A DNA stretch of 64,000 bases from Elusimicrobiota bacterium (GTDB lineage Bacteria; Elusimicrobiota; UBA8919): assembly GCA_016928195.1 (NCBI GenBank), contig JAFGLF010000044.1, forward strand, positions 310,001 through 374,000, given 5' to 3'. This document shows positions 16,208-25,300 of the stretch, one piece after another (position 1 is the stretch's first letter; every line of letters begins with the position of its first letter). Made by a program: the position numbers and the translations under genes. The notes under the pieces were generated by a model. The model was given only the letters and a program-made list of their open reading frames with translations, was not told where the DNA came from and made no database searches.

Positions 16208-18005
16208 ATTTTAAAATCTTGATAACTCCCAGATCTTTTTGCGGGAAAGTTTTATTCAGTGATATAAAACCAGGATTGGATAAAACCTTTATCTTTTCAT
16301 CTGCTGATAATTTTTTACTGTCAAACATAAAAGCCAGCTGATAATACCCTTCTCCGATATCGGTAAATTCGAATATTCCATTTCTATCTATATCCTGGCT
16401 GGAAATCAGGATTATACTAAGAGCCAATCCGCTCAGTGATGGTTCTCTCGGATGCTCAGGATCTGCCCAGAAAAGCCCAACCTTTTCGGGTTGCGGCAAA
16501 TTATTGCCTGTTAGAATTCTTCCTTTTATTATTCCGTTTGTAAGCACTCCCTCTGCCGGGAACCGCAGGTCTTTTATTCTTTCCTTGTCTCTATTTTCTG
16601 CAGCCGGATGTTCTAAAGCCTTTTTCTTAAAATATTTCATTTTTGAAGAGTTCCCGAAATGTTTGTAAGCCTTGGCAAGTGATATTAGCGGTAGCGGACC
16701 ATGGTAATATTTTTCCTCATTTGCCCATTCGTCAAGATATTTTCTGTATTCTTCGGTTACAGGCAGCCGGCTGAGGCCCGGCAGTTCCAGCATCCGTGAC
16801 ATTATATCTCCATAATCCCTGCCGGCAATATGACGGGCCGGGAAACCTTTCACGGTATCCCAATTCATAAAATACCCTGATACTAATACACGATGTGCCT
16901 CACGAAGATAAAAAGATTTTTTATGACTTTTTGTATATTCTTCAATTTTTCTTAAGTTTTGTTCGGTAAGAGATACCTTTTTTGATAAAAAAGTATCAAA
17001 ATCTTCCAGAAAGTTAAAATACAAAGATTCTTCAATAGGTACATTTTCCAATTTAGATATTACTTTTCCCTTTTTATCCTTTGTAAGAATAACAACTGTT
17101 TTTATTTTTTTCTGATTTTCAGATATACCTATTGCTTCAACAAATGATTTTTTATTATAATCGAACTTATTTAAATATAACTTAAATCCTTGATAGCCGA
17201 TAATAACAAAAATAAAAAGATACAAACCAGGTAAAATTCTTAATAACCTTTTTTTGAAAGATATCTTTACAGGGGCAAAGGAATATAGGATAGGCGCTAT
17301 TACTCCTGCCATGAAAAACCCTGAAAAACTAAAAATACCGGCTAAAAATATTACAGCTTTCTGGGATATGAAAACCTCATACGGATAAGAAAGGACATTA
17401 CTGACAAAATAATAAAACAATATATGCGTATTGCCTACAAGGGCAAAAACACCGTAAGCAGTTAAAATACCCGCAACACCCAACAAAAAACACCATTTAT
17501 ATTTGAGAAATATGGGTTCTGATTCAGTTCCACACAACCATTTAGCACTTGCAAAAATCCATAGCATCCCTGAAGCAGATGCGAATAATACCGGAGGTAT
17601 CCACTTAGTTTCATTTATCTGAAAAAAAGAGAGATTCATAGTTGTCCATAGTAAAACAGGTGGAATAACAATTGAAATAAACAAAACAAATTTTTTCCAT
17701 TTTGCGGTAGTTTTATACGGGTAAACATCCTCAAATCCGGATAAGTTTTTTAAAAACCAGAAAATAACTACCCAGCTGACCAGTATAAAAATTATCCCAA
17801 TAATATTACTCCGGGCAGAACTAAAAAAATTTGCCAATCCCAAAAATATTTTTATATCTTTTATTTCTTCTCTACGCAGCAGCATATTGTCATATTTAGG
17901 CAATGCAATGGCTGTAACTATAAGACAAGCTACTAACCCTTCCAATGCACCAAGAATTGCCAGAGGAAACGAATAATAAATGCTGTTTTTTATTTCTTTG
18001 TTCAT
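16200..18005 (-). CDS. Polytopic membrane protein with C-terminal beta domain, unknown
   Basis: This 601-residue protein has roughly eight hydrophobic segments in the first 280 residues (for example LAILGALEGLVACLIVTAI near 15-33 and IIGIIFILVSWVVIFWFL near 68-85). A charged region follows at about 285-480. The C-terminal segment (from about 490, GIIKGRILTGNNLPQPEKVG) resembles a Cna-B/carboxypeptidase-regulatory beta-sandwich, with DIDRNGIFEFTDI. I do not recognise a named family. The start follows GGAG. It lies between spoIID-like and queA and overlaps queA by eight bases. An envelope role is inferred from topology only. Confidence 0.6.
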   Translation of the reverse strand: MNKEIKNSIYYSFPLAILGALEGLVACLIVTAIALPKYDNMLLRREEIKDIKIFLGLANFFSSARSNIIGIIFILVSWVVIFWFLKNLSGFEDVYPYKTTAKWKKFVLFISIVIPPVLLWTTMNLSFFQINETKWIPPVLFASASGMLWIFASAKWLCGTESEPIFLKYKWCFLLGVAGILTAYGVFALVGNTHILFYYFVSNVLSYPYEVFISQKAVIFLAGIFSFSGFFMAGVIAPILYSFAPVKISFKKRLLRILPGLYLFIFVIIGYQGFKLYLNKFDYNKKSFVEAIGISENQKKIKTVVILTKDKKGKVISKLENVPIEESLYFNFLEDFDTFLSKKVSLTEQNLRKIEEYTKSHKKSFYLREAHRVLVSGYFMNWDTVKGFPARHIAGRDYGDIMSRMLELPGLSRLPVTEEYRKYLDEWANEEKYYHGPLPLISLAKAYKHFGNSSKMKYFKKKALEHPAAENRDKERIKDLRFPAEGVLTNGIIKGRILTGNNLPQPEKVGLFWADPEHPREPSLSGLALSIILISSQDIDRNGIFEFTDIGEGYYQLAFMFDSKKLSADEKIKVLSNPGFISLNKTFPQKDLGVIKILKYE

Positions 18006-18020
18006 ATTTCTCCTTCAAAT

Positions 18021-19274
18021 TTACTTATATTCTGTTTCAACTTTACAGCCTTTATAGTAATGCTCAAGGATTTTCTTATAGCTCCAGCCATCTTCAGCCA
18101 TGTTTTTTGCTCCCCACTGACACATACCCACACCATGCCCCCACCCGTGACCTTTAAAATATGCAACATCATTTTTACATTTAACAATAAAATTGGTACT
18201 GCGGATTTTATCGGGATGCATTGCCATTCTGAATTTACCGGATGCAATCCGTAATTTTCCCTTTGAGTGTTTAATCAAAACCTGTTTTATACGACCTGAT
18301 GAGGTACGTCCTATTGTTCTTATACTTTCAATCTTACCCACTTTATATCCGGCATTACGCAATCTGGATGCAAGGGTATCAAATAATATTTTGTATGTCC
18401 AGTTGTACCATCTGTAATCTCTGCAAAATTTACATTTTACACTGCTCAGATATTCAGGATTAGAACTCTGAAAACTCTCCCATACATTATTAACATCCTC
18501 GGTATATCCGGCACAACTTGCATGGTAATAAGAACTTATAATCCCACCATTGTAAGTTATGACTTCACCTGCTGTCTCATATACAGCTTTATTAGTTTTT
18601 TCAGTTTCGCGTGAAGCCCCGCCATAAACCTGACAATGCGTTTTAGAGCACAAATTAAAACCATCTTTCCTATGCTTACCCATATTCTTCAAAGCAAAAG
18701 TCCTTGCCACTACAGCCTGCGCCTTTAATGATTCGAGCGGCCAATCGGGTCCAACCTCACATGGTACCACCCCGCATATATATTCCTCTAGCCCCAGCTC
18801 ATTTATAACACTGACTCTGTTTTTATCCTGCCTTCTTAATATTATACTTCCTCTATACATCTTACCGTTTACGCTTATTTTAGATAACTCTGAATATGAA
18901 TTTTTAGGTTTTATCCTTATTTTGGACCGAAATTGTCTCTTGTCAAGAAATATTTTCCCTCCGCCGGCTTTTACAGAATAAATATTATCCGACGACATCT
19001 CAGCCAATGCATCACCGGTTTCCATATCAACAACTAAAAAGTCACTCTCGGCTCCTATGGCTACTCCTTGACTGTTTTCAATAATACCGATTTTTATTAT
19101 CGTTTTAGAATCAGCCTTTTTCCGTTCTTTACCTGCAGCATCAACCCTTTCCGGCACAGGTACGGATACAGGGGTAATGCTTACCTGTCTTTTCTCCGGT
19201 ACCGGCAACATATGACAGCCGGCAAATAGAATACATATTAAAAAATAGAAAATTATCTTTTTAAAATCAGCCAT
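18021..19274 (-). CDS. SpoIID/LytB domain lipoprotein
   Basis: This 417-residue protein has an N-terminal lipoprotein signal (FLICILFAGC, lipobox cysteine near residue 20). A low-complexity region and a beta-rich segment follow, then the SpoIID/LytB domain from about 160: EEYICGVVPCEVGPDWP, SLKAQAVVARTFAL, GGIISSYYHASCAG and the terminal GHGWGHGVGMCQWGA. SpoIID-type proteins are lytic transglycosylases acting on denuded peptidoglycan. Outside spore formers their role is in cell-wall remodelling or division. Its start overlaps the DUF2905 gene by 22 bases, suggesting coupling. No sporulation genes are seen, so this is not evidence of sporulation. Confidence 0.85.
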   Translation of the reverse strand: MADFKKIIFYFLICILFAGCHMLPVPEKRQVSITPVSVPVPERVDAAGKERKKADSKTIIKIGIIENSQGVAIGAESDFLVVDMETGDALAEMSSDNIYSVKAGGGKIFLDKRQFRSKIRIKPKNSYSELSKISVNGKMYRGSIILRRQDKNRVSVINELGLEEYICGVVPCEVGPDWPLESLKAQAVVARTFALKNMGKHRKDGFNLCSKTHCQVYGGASRETEKTNKAVYETAGEVITYNGGIISSYYHASCAGYTEDVNNVWESFQSSNPEYLSSVKCKFCRDYRWYNWTYKILFDTLASRLRNAGYKVGKIESIRTIGRTSSGRIKQVLIKHSKGKLRIASGKFRMAMHPDKIRSTNFIVKCKNDVAYFKGHGWGHGVGMCQWGAKNMAEDGWSYKKILEHYYKGCKVETEYK

Positions 19275-19468
19275 AATATCAGCGAACCCAGGATACTAAG
19301 AATTATCGAAGTTGTAATTGGAAAATAAAAAACAAAATTATCTCTCTTTATAAAAATATCTCCGGGAAGTTTTCCCAAATACGGAATTTTTATACCCGAA
19401 GTAAATATTATCCCCAGTAGAGTAAGAATAATTCCGACAGTTATTAAAATCTTTCCTAATGATGCCAT
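19253..19468 (-). CDS. DUF2905 family membrane protein
   Basis: This 71-residue protein has two transmembrane helices (about 6-25 and 48-68) separated by the loop KIPYLGKLPGDIFIKR, which is diagnostic of the DUF2905 family. Its function is unknown, although the gene is widespread and often close to ruvABC and queA, as here. It is an inner-membrane protein by topology. It overlaps the downstream SpoIID-like gene. Confidence 0.85.
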   Translation of the reverse strand: MASLGKILITVGIILTLLGIIFTSGIKIPYLGKLPGDIFIKRDNFVFYFPITTSIILSILGSLILWLILKR

Positions 19469-19560
19469 GTTATTAAGATGATATGGTGATGCGCTGATAC
19501 GGTGATATGAATCCGGGTTTTACGTATCAGCATATTTACATATAAACTTATCACCCTCCT
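19469..19560. repeat. GATATGG/ATCAGCATAT inverted repeat
   Basis: AAGATGATATGGTGATGCGCTG faces TTACGTATCAGCATATTTAC. The gap between the two genes consists of this repeat. Confidence 0.65.
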
Positions 19561-19563
19561 CAT

Positions 19564-21297
19564 TTACCAGCAAGTATACAATACTCCTGAGGAATCTTTA
19601 CCAAAAACATTCAAACTAACCTGACCATTTTTGTAAAACCAGCCTCCGGACCCGTCAATTTCAATACTTACATTATTAGACTTCGTCAACAACTCCTGCG
19701 GTATTTCATCCAGGTATTCATCAATAAGCGAATCAAGTTTTACAGGATATCTGTTTGTCTTTGTTTTATAAATATGCAATGCCTCCCGCAGGTAAAGCAA
19801 ATTTATGCGTGTAATTTTTTCATTCTCGGCATTAATTTTTTTGGAAATCGACTTATGCAATACTGAAAATATTTCTTCCCATTGTGAACGCGACAAATCA
19901 ACCATGGGAATATGCCACATGTTTTCCGGACCGTCAGATGTCCATATAGTATAACCTCCGCTTGGCTGAATAAACTTTAAATAATCTTCCTTATACAGCA
20001 CACGGCAAATATTGGAAAAATTGATATAGAATATTTCATTACTTTTTGACGGGATCTTCAATCGTTTAAAACTTTCCGTTTCAGCTAAAAGTTTTTTTCT
20101 TTCGGTTACGAAAAATTTTATTACTTTCGAAAACTCCGGAGGCGTACAGATAACAAAGCGGTCTTCTATAAAAAAATACTTCCACTTATTCCCCAAATAC
20201 GGGACTTTATATTTAAATATTCCGCCTTCATTATTTTTTGAAAGCGGATTTACTATCTTTTCGAATTTAGATAAAAATGCCTCCCTATCTTTTACTTCGT
20301 AGTACAACATAAATTTCCCCGGCCAGAAAAAATACCCCAACTCATCTCCGAGCAGTGTTTTGTCAAATATATTATTTGAGATAAAACGCGGCGCTAAAGT
20401 ATTACCCGCACAGTAAAAAGAAACATCGTCAGGTGCAAAAATCAAGGATTCAATCTTTTTTGGTTTCTTCCCCCGTGCAGGCTGTGAAAGAGAAATACAG
20501 GATTTCAGCAGAAGTCCGTCTTTAAACTCTATAGAAATTATCATATCGCCTATTTCTTTTACAACCAACTGATATCTGCCAAATAATTTCTGTGTATTAA
20601 TATATATATATTTATTTGAAACTATCCTTGAAATGCTTCTCTGAAATCCAGTTTCAGTGACAATAGACCCGCCAGGAATAACCCGGTCACTAGAAACCTT
20701 TACAGCCAAACCAATAACTTTTCTTATAGTACCTATATCATTTGAAATAATCAATTTATTATCTAACAGGCACCAATACTTATGTTTGCCAAAAGTACAT
20801 ATTGCAAATTCTTTATATTTATCAATCCTGGTTTTATATGCGGTTTGTCTTTTAAATTCTTTTAATAATACGGAATCTTTTTTCAAATCGGATATTATCA
20901 AAACTTTTTTATCATTAACATTTTCCAGCCACATGGCAATCAAAATCTTCTTTCCTAAAAATGCAAGTATATTTTTTTCATCTAATTTAAAACCTATATC
21001 TTCCTGAATATCCCTGATATCCTTTGAATATCCGAGCAATCCTGACGGAGTTTTTTTCCATAACCAGCTCAAAAAGGTATTCAATTGATAATAAAAATTT
21101 GTCTCTTTAAAATCCGACCATACATTATCCAAATCATCCAGACGTATCAAAACCGAAGGCGAGGATGGTATAATACTTTCATAAGCTAAATCAATTCTTA
21201 TTTTAGGCTCTTTATATTTTTTGTAAACTATAATAAAAATCAAGCAAAAGGTTATCAAAACACCTGTAATAATCAATATCTTTTTTCTATTCTTCAT
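19564..21297 (-). CDS. Membrane-anchored protein, DUF3352-like, unknown function
   Basis: This 577-residue protein has an N-terminal membrane anchor (about residues 8-26, ILIITGVLITFCLIFIIVY) and a long extracytoplasmic part. It resembles DUF3352-type proteins: IPSSPSVLIRLDDLDNVW followed by FKETNFYYQLN, LAFLGKKILIAMW and DNKLIISND. The C-terminal 100 residues (YLREALHIYKTKTNRYPVKL) look like the pilin-like/GspG C-terminal domain often fused to such proteins. No catalytic motif is apparent. It is followed on the same strand by the DUF2905 and SpoIID-like genes. The envelope location is well supported; the role is unknown. Confidence 0.6.
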   Translation of the reverse strand: MKNRKKILIITGVLITFCLIFIIVYKKYKEPKIRIDLAYESIIPSSPSVLIRLDDLDNVWSDFKETNFYYQLNTFLSWLWKKTPSGLLGYSKDIRDIQEDIGFKLDEKNILAFLGKKILIAMWLENVNDKKVLIISDLKKDSVLLKEFKRQTAYKTRIDKYKEFAICTFGKHKYWCLLDNKLIISNDIGTIRKVIGLAVKVSSDRVIPGGSIVTETGFQRSISRIVSNKYIYINTQKLFGRYQLVVKEIGDMIISIEFKDGLLLKSCISLSQPARGKKPKKIESLIFAPDDVSFYCAGNTLAPRFISNNIFDKTLLGDELGYFFWPGKFMLYYEVKDREAFLSKFEKIVNPLSKNNEGGIFKYKVPYLGNKWKYFFIEDRFVICTPPEFSKVIKFFVTERKKLLAETESFKRLKIPSKSNEIFYINFSNICRVLYKEDYLKFIQPSGGYTIWTSDGPENMWHIPMVDLSRSQWEEIFSVLHKSISKKINAENEKITRINLLYLREALHIYKTKTNRYPVKLDSLIDEYLDEIPQELLTKSNNVSIEIDGSGGWFYKNGQVSLNVFGKDSSGVLYTCW

Positions 21298-21304
21298 TTT
21301 TCAC

Positions 21305-21850
21305 TTACTCTCTTACTTTCTTACTCTCCTGCTCTCTTTGACTATACACACACCCACAGTACTTTTGAGAATAAAAACCGAATTTATGGTATTCATTTTT
21401 ATTATTATAAAAATTGGGTCTTTCATCAAAATAGTAAAAATCTACACCATTTTTATCTGCTAAATCAAAACATACCGATTTTATCATTTCATGCTTTTGG
21501 TATGGACTGATTAAAAGTGTGGTCGTAAAATATTGAATCCCTCTCTGCTTTGCAATCTCTACTGTTTTCTGCAGACGTATCTTATAGCAGTTTAGACACC
21601 TTAAATCCTCATTATTCTCCTTTCCTTCAATCATCTTAAACCAATGTTTATCGTCGTATAAATCAATAATCACTTCATATTTTCCATTTTGGGCCCACAG
21701 CTTGAATGCATTTAATCTCTTTTCATATTCCTGTAATGGATGAATATTAGGATTATACCATAAACATTTGATATCAAACTGTTTTTTTATGTTTTTTAAA
21801 GTAGAAAATCCGCAAAATCCACAACAGGTATGAATCAAAATACTCCGCAT
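21305..21850 (-). CDS. queH: Epoxyqueuosine reductase QueH
   Basis: This 181-residue protein reduces epoxyqueuosine to queuosine in tRNA. QueH is the iron-sulfur alternative to cobalamin-dependent QueG. The conserved cysteines are all present: HTCCGFC (C9, C10, C13), RCLNCYKIRL (about 99-108) and YCGCVYSQ near the C terminus. TTTLLISPYQKHE is a family block. QueA is encoded 5 kb away on the same strand. The start ATG falls at the edge of an ATTCGCG repeat with no obvious ribosome-binding site, so translation may be coupled to the upstream radical SAM gene. Confidence 0.92.
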   Translation of the reverse strand: MRSILIHTCCGFCGFSTLKNIKKQFDIKCLWYNPNIHPLQEYEKRLNAFKLWAQNGKYEVIIDLYDDKHWFKMIEGKENNEDLRCLNCYKIRLQKTVEIAKQRGIQYFTTTLLISPYQKHEMIKSVCFDLADKNGVDFYYFDERPNFYNNKNEYHKFGFYSQKYCGCVYSQREQESKKVRE

Positions 21851-21905
21851 AATTATTCGCGTTAATTCGCGTTCTCCTTTCTATTCGCGGCCATTCGCAT
21901 TTTCT
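21851..21905. repeat. ATTCGCG-family repeat overlapping the radical SAM gene 3' end
   Basis: ATTATTCGCGTTAATTCGCG and TATTCGCGGCCATTCGCA span the gap and the final codons of the radical SAM gene. Confidence 0.75.
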
Positions 21906-22792
21906 TCATCAAATAACTCAAGCTGTTTCTTATCAGGAATATACATACCGCTTAATGTTGTATCAAGACCGAAATCATCCGCCAATTTTGTTATTAAATC
22001 CATCATCTTCTTCGAAAAAACAGCAGGCGGCAAAGTACTCTTTGAATACATTATTTCATATCTATGAATAAGCTTGGGATAAAACTTTTTAATAAATTCC
22101 AGGAATCTTATCTTATTTGTATCGCGTAAAGAACAATTATCAGCAAAAATATACTTGGCACCTGAATCACTTGCTTTTAATATTATACTTCTTATCAGCT
22201 TTTCCCTTACTATATACGGCAGAATCGGTGCGATTGTAACTCCGCAGCGAATCCCCTTCGAAGAAAGAATGTTTATCGCTTTAAATCTCTTTGAGGGCAA
22301 AGAGGAACGCGGTTCAAATATTTTAGATAGCTCATCATCCATTGCAATAGAAAAACTTACAGCCAAAAAAGAATCAGAAGTTATTTTGCTTAACAAATCG
22401 GTATCACGTAAAATCAGATCCGACTTTGTCATTATATGAACAGGATTTTTATATTCACACAGGATTTCTAAAACACTTCTTGTATTTTTATACTTTTTTT
22501 CTATTGGCTGATAAGGGTCACAAGCAGAACCTACAATTATCAGACAATCCTGTGGTATTGTCTGCAGTGAAATTTTTGTCAAAAATGATGCATTTGTTTT
22601 TGACTGTATTTTGCAGAAGAACTCTTCCTTTTTTTTATATGGAATATACTTATCTGACGTAACATAACAATACTGACATGCATGCTCGCAACCTTTATAG
22701 GGATTTAATGTATATACGTCAGAAAACACCTCCGATCTTTCATCTAAATGGTTTAAAATACTTTGTACCTGAACAGGTTCATACTTAATCAT
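21881..22792 (-). CDS. Spore-photolyase-like radical SAM protein
   Basis: This 303-residue protein has the radical SAM cysteine motif CEHACQYCY (about 35-43) in the form Cx3CxxC, preceded by YTLNPYKG. SACDPYQPIEKKYKNTR and AVSFSIAMDD follow, then GIRCGVTIAPILP. These are hallmarks of the SplB-related/Rv2578c-like radical SAM group. True spore photolyases repair spore thymine dimers, but most relatives have no known substrate. The extreme C terminus (EENANGRE) is encoded by the ATTCGCG repeat. It sits between ruvB and queH. Confidence 0.8.
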   Translation of the reverse strand: MIKYEPVQVQSILNHLDERSEVFSDVYTLNPYKGCEHACQYCYVTSDKYIPYKKKEEFFCKIQSKTNASFLTKISLQTIPQDCLIIVGSACDPYQPIEKKYKNTRSVLEILCEYKNPVHIMTKSDLILRDTDLLSKITSDSFLAVSFSIAMDDELSKIFEPRSSLPSKRFKAINILSSKGIRCGVTIAPILPYIVREKLIRSIILKASDSGAKYIFADNCSLRDTNKIRFLEFIKKFYPKLIHRYEIMYSKSTLPPAVFSKKMMDLITKLADDFGLDTTLSGMYIPDKKQLELFDEENANGRE

Positions 22793-22796
22793 ATCG

Positions 22797-22902
22797 ACTG
22801 CAATTCAGACAGATAAAAGCACAGATGTAGACGGATATTTTATCTGTATGAATCCGTTAATTATCCGTTTGAATCCGCTCCTATTATCCGTTTGAATCGT
22901 CT
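22797..22902. repeat. ATCCGTTTGAATC-type repeat
   Basis: ATCCGTT occurs three times with GAATCCG/GAATCG words (22855-22895), facing ACGGATATTTTATCTG. It fills the gap between ruvB and the radical SAM gene. Confidence 0.6.
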
Positions 22903-23916
22903 TTAAAGGAGATCCTGCTGTTTCTTGAAAGGAATGTTTAAATGTTTATATGCAAGTTCCGTAACAATCCTGCCCCGGGAGGTTCTTGCCAAAAAACCGG
23001 CTTGTATAAGGTATGGCTCATAGACATCTGTAATAGTATCAGTTTCTTCCGAAACTGCAACCGCAATGGTATCTACCCCAACAGGACCGCCGGAAAACTT
23101 TTCGATAATCGTTATAAGAATTTTTCTATCAATCTCATCAAGACCTGCAGAATCGATACCCAGTGATTCAAGGGCAGATCTAGCGAGCTCTTCCGTAATA
23201 ATACCTTTTGTTTTTATATCGGCAAAATCCCGAATACGCCTTAAAAGCCGGTTCGCGATCCTTGGAGTTCCCCTGCTCCTTTTAGCAATAAGTTCGATAC
23301 CGTTTCCCTCGGCTTTTATATTAAGAATGCCCGAAGAACGGTTTATAATATCTTTAAGATTATCAGCTGAATAAAAATTAATATGTGCGGAAATTCCAAA
23401 TCTTTCTCTCAAAGGTGATGTCAGAAGCCCGGCTCTTGTTGTGGCACCTATAAGAGTAAATTTCGGAATATCCAGTTTTATGGTTTTTGCCGAAGGTCCC
23501 TGACCTATAACTATATCCAATTTAAAATCTTCCAAAACAGGATAAAGTGATTCTTCAACCACCCTGTTCAAACGGTGAATTTCATCAATGAAAAATATAT
23601 CTCCATATGAAAGATTGGTTAATATCGCAGCCAGATCGCCAACCTTTTCAATAACAGGTCCGGATGTTGACTTTATATTAACACCCATTTCATGCGCTAT
23701 TATATTTGCAAGCGTTGTTTTTCCCAGGCCGGGCGGAGAATAAAAAAGACAATGATCAAGCGGTTCCTTTCTCTTCTTTGCTGCAGATATAAAAATTTTA
23801 AGATTTTCCTTAAGTTTCTCCTGACCAACAAATTCAGCAAGACTTTGGGGCCTTAATGTATAATCGATTTTTTCTTCTTCGCTAACTGCTGCTGGCGTAG
23901 TTATCCGTTCTTCCAT
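22903..23916 (-). CDS. ruvB: Holliday junction branch migration ATPase RuvB
   Basis: The protein has 337 residues from the ATG at 23916, which follows GGAGCGA. A start at 23934 would begin inside a repeat. The AAA+ motor has [11 protein letters not shown], Walker [13 protein letters not shown], Walker [11 protein letters not shown], sensor 1 [12 protein letters not shown] and the arginine-finger stretch SPLRERFGI. The C-terminal winged helix contains [10 protein letters not shown] and GRIVTELAY. It drives branch migration with RuvA at Holliday junctions. The order yebC-ruvC-ruvA-ruvB is conserved. Confidence 0.96.
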   Translation of the reverse strand: MEERITTPAAVSEEEKIDYTLRPQSLAEFVGQEKLKENLKIFISAAKKRKEPLDHCLFYSPPGLGKTTLANIIAHEMGVNIKSTSGPVIEKVGDLAAILTNLSYGDIFFIDEIHRLNRVVEESLYPVLEDFKLDIVIGQGPSAKTIKLDIPKFTLIGATTRAGLLTSPLRERFGISAHINFYSADNLKDIINRSSGILNIKAEGNGIELIAKRSRGTPRIANRLLRRIRDFADIKTKGIITEELARSALESLGIDSAGLDEIDRKILITIIEKFSGGPVGVDTIAVAVSEETDTITDVYEPYLIQAGFLARTSRGRIVTELAYKHLNIPFKKQQDLL

Positions 23917-23924
23917 ATTCGCTC

Positions 23925-24037
23925 CGCATAACAACGCGAATGGTCGCGAATCTAATCCGCCGCGGCGGACGAATACCTATATTGATTTTATTCGTGTTTA
24001 TTCGCGTTTCTTTTCTATTTGCGCTTATTCGCGTTTG
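23925..24037. repeat. ATTCGCG-family repeat with TCCGCC palindrome
   Basis: AACGCGAATGGTCGCGAATC, the palindrome TCCGCC-GC-GGCGGA (23956-23969) and several ATTCGCG/ATTCGTG words fill the ruvA-ruvB gap. Confidence 0.75.
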
Positions 24038-24628
24038 TCACTTCTCCAGATTCTTCAGTGCTTCTTTTATTATATCCTGTGTCGACGATGTTTTCTTCAA
24101 ACGACCCATTACTATTTCAACCGATTCTTTTGCCTGAATATATGTAAAACCTAAGGCCTTTAATGCTTCTACCGCTTCATCAAAAGCAGATCCGGAAACA
24201 GGCATTTCCTTTTCCACAACATGAAATTCCTTAATTTTATCTTTTAATTCAAAGATTAATTTCTCTGCTGTTTTTTTACCGATGCCGTGAATACTTGCGA
24301 TTGTCTTTATATCTCCCGAGACAACAGCTTTTTTAAATCCGGATATTGAAGTATTGGATAAAATATCAATAGCGGTCTTCGGACCGATCCCGGAAACGTC
24401 TATTAAAAGCAGGAAAAGTTCTTTTTCGAACTGTGAGGAAAATCCAAAAAGATCTATGGAATTTTCCCTAACATGTTGATAAACCAGGACTTTTACTTTT
24501 GAATTTTCCTGCGGAAGTTCCGAAAGTGTCGAGAGCGAAATCGTAAGTTCATATCCGACACCTCCGGTGTCTATAATAATTTTATTTTTTTTCTTGGATA
24601 TAAGCGTACCTGTTAATTGTACAATCAT
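24038..24628 (-). CDS. ruvA: Holliday junction branch migration protein RuvA
   Basis: This 196-residue protein binds four-way junctions as a tetramer. It has the N-terminal OB domain (IVQLTGTLISKK, IDTGGVGYELTIS), the two helix-hairpin-helix motifs DVSGIGPKTAI (about 77-87) and IHGIGKKTAEKL (about 112-123), and a C-terminal RuvB-contacting domain with EAVEALKALGFTYIQA. The start follows GGAGTAAAC. Confidence 0.95.
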   Translation of the reverse strand: MIVQLTGTLISKKKNKIIIDTGGVGYELTISLSTLSELPQENSKVKVLVYQHVRENSIDLFGFSSQFEKELFLLLIDVSGIGPKTAIDILSNTSISGFKKAVVSGDIKTIASIHGIGKKTAEKLIFELKDKIKEFHVVEKEMPVSGSAFDEAVEALKALGFTYIQAKESVEIVMGRLKKTSSTQDIIKEALKNLEK

Positions 24629-24644
24629 TGTTTACTCCGTAAAC

Positions 24645-24716
24645 ATACAAATAACACGAATGATAGCGAATCCGCCGCGGCGGACGAATAATATTCGCGT
24701 AATTCGAGTCTCATAT
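24645..24716. repeat. ATTCGCG-family repeat with TCCGCC palindrome
   Basis: AACACGAATGATAGCGAATCC, the palindrome TCCGCC-GC-GGCGGA (24671-24684) and TATTCGCGTAATTCGAG lie between ruvC and ruvA. Confidence 0.75.
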
Positions 24717-25205
24717 TCGGCTTTTATTCGTATGCAGGAAGCAGACTCCTGTGGCTATAGCATCAACTGTATTGTCATCCCTGGGAAGTTCTTTTAGTTT
24801 AAAAATACTCTTTACCATATACCCAACCTGGTCCTTGCTTGCCTGTCCATAACCCGTAAGCGCCTGTTTTATCTGAAGCGGAGTAAATTCATAAATACTG
24901 AGCCCCATCTGTGTACAGGTAAGACACACAACTCCGCGTGCGTGTCCTACTGTAATTGCTGTTTTCACATTCTTTGCAAAAAAAAGTTCTTCGACGACTG
25001 CTATATCGGGTTTATTATTTTTTATTATTTCTTTAAGTTCTTTATTGATCGTACAAAGCCTTAATCCAATTGGTGTTTTTACTTTTGTTTTTATAACTCC
25101 GCAGTTTTTAATCTTAATCCGCCAGCTGGCGGATTTATCTTTAGTTTCTTCTATTATTGCCCAGCCGCATGATGCAATACCGGGATCGACTCCAAGTACA
25201 ATCAT
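24711..25205 (-). CDS. ruvC: Holliday junction resolvase RuvC
   Basis: This 164-residue endonuclease resolves Holliday junctions. The acidic catalytic residues are visible in LGVDPGIASCGWAII (D7), AVVEELFF and RDDNTVDAIATG. YEFTPLQIKQALTGYGQASKDQV is the conserved central block. Between strands one and two, residues 25-30 (SASWRI) are encoded by the palindrome TCCGCC-AGCT-GGCGGA. This makes the beta-turn about six residues longer than usual and is probably an in-frame repeat insertion in a tolerant loop. The catalytic residues are intact. Confidence 0.94.
   Translation of the reverse strand: MIVLGVDPGIASCGWAIIEETKDKSASWRIKIKNCGVIKTKVKTPIGLRLCTINKELKEIIKNNKPDIAVVEELFFAKNVKTAITVGHARGVVCLTCTQMGLSIYEFTPLQIKQALTGYGQASKDQVGYMVKSIFKLKELPRDDNTVDAIATGVCFLHTNKSRI
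25118..25133. repeat. TCCGCC-family palindrome inside ruvC
   Basis: The 16-nt sequence TCCGCCAGCTGGCGGA is in frame in ruvC. The same arms occur at 2095, 2426, 14170, 23956, 24671, 34270 and 47561. Confidence 0.8.
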
Positions 25206-25214
25206 AGTTCGTTA

Positions 25215-25300
25215 TCACTCACTAACGCTAATAATCGCAAATCCAACGCTGATATTCGCGAATATTTGCGTTTTCCTTTTTATTTGCGACCATTCGCGTC
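25215..25300. repeat. ATTCGCG-family repeat, including the 28-nt palindrome
   Basis: AACGCTAATAATCGCAAATCC is followed by the 28-nt palindrome (25245-25272, centred on TTCGCG with AACGC/GCGTT ends). TTTGCGACCATTCGCGTC continues into the last codons of yebC. Confidence 0.8.

Noticed and set aside
18021-22792. Evidence for sporulation (SpoIID-like and spore-photolyase-like genes)
   Set aside because: Both families are widespread in non-sporulating bacteria and no other sporulation genes are present.
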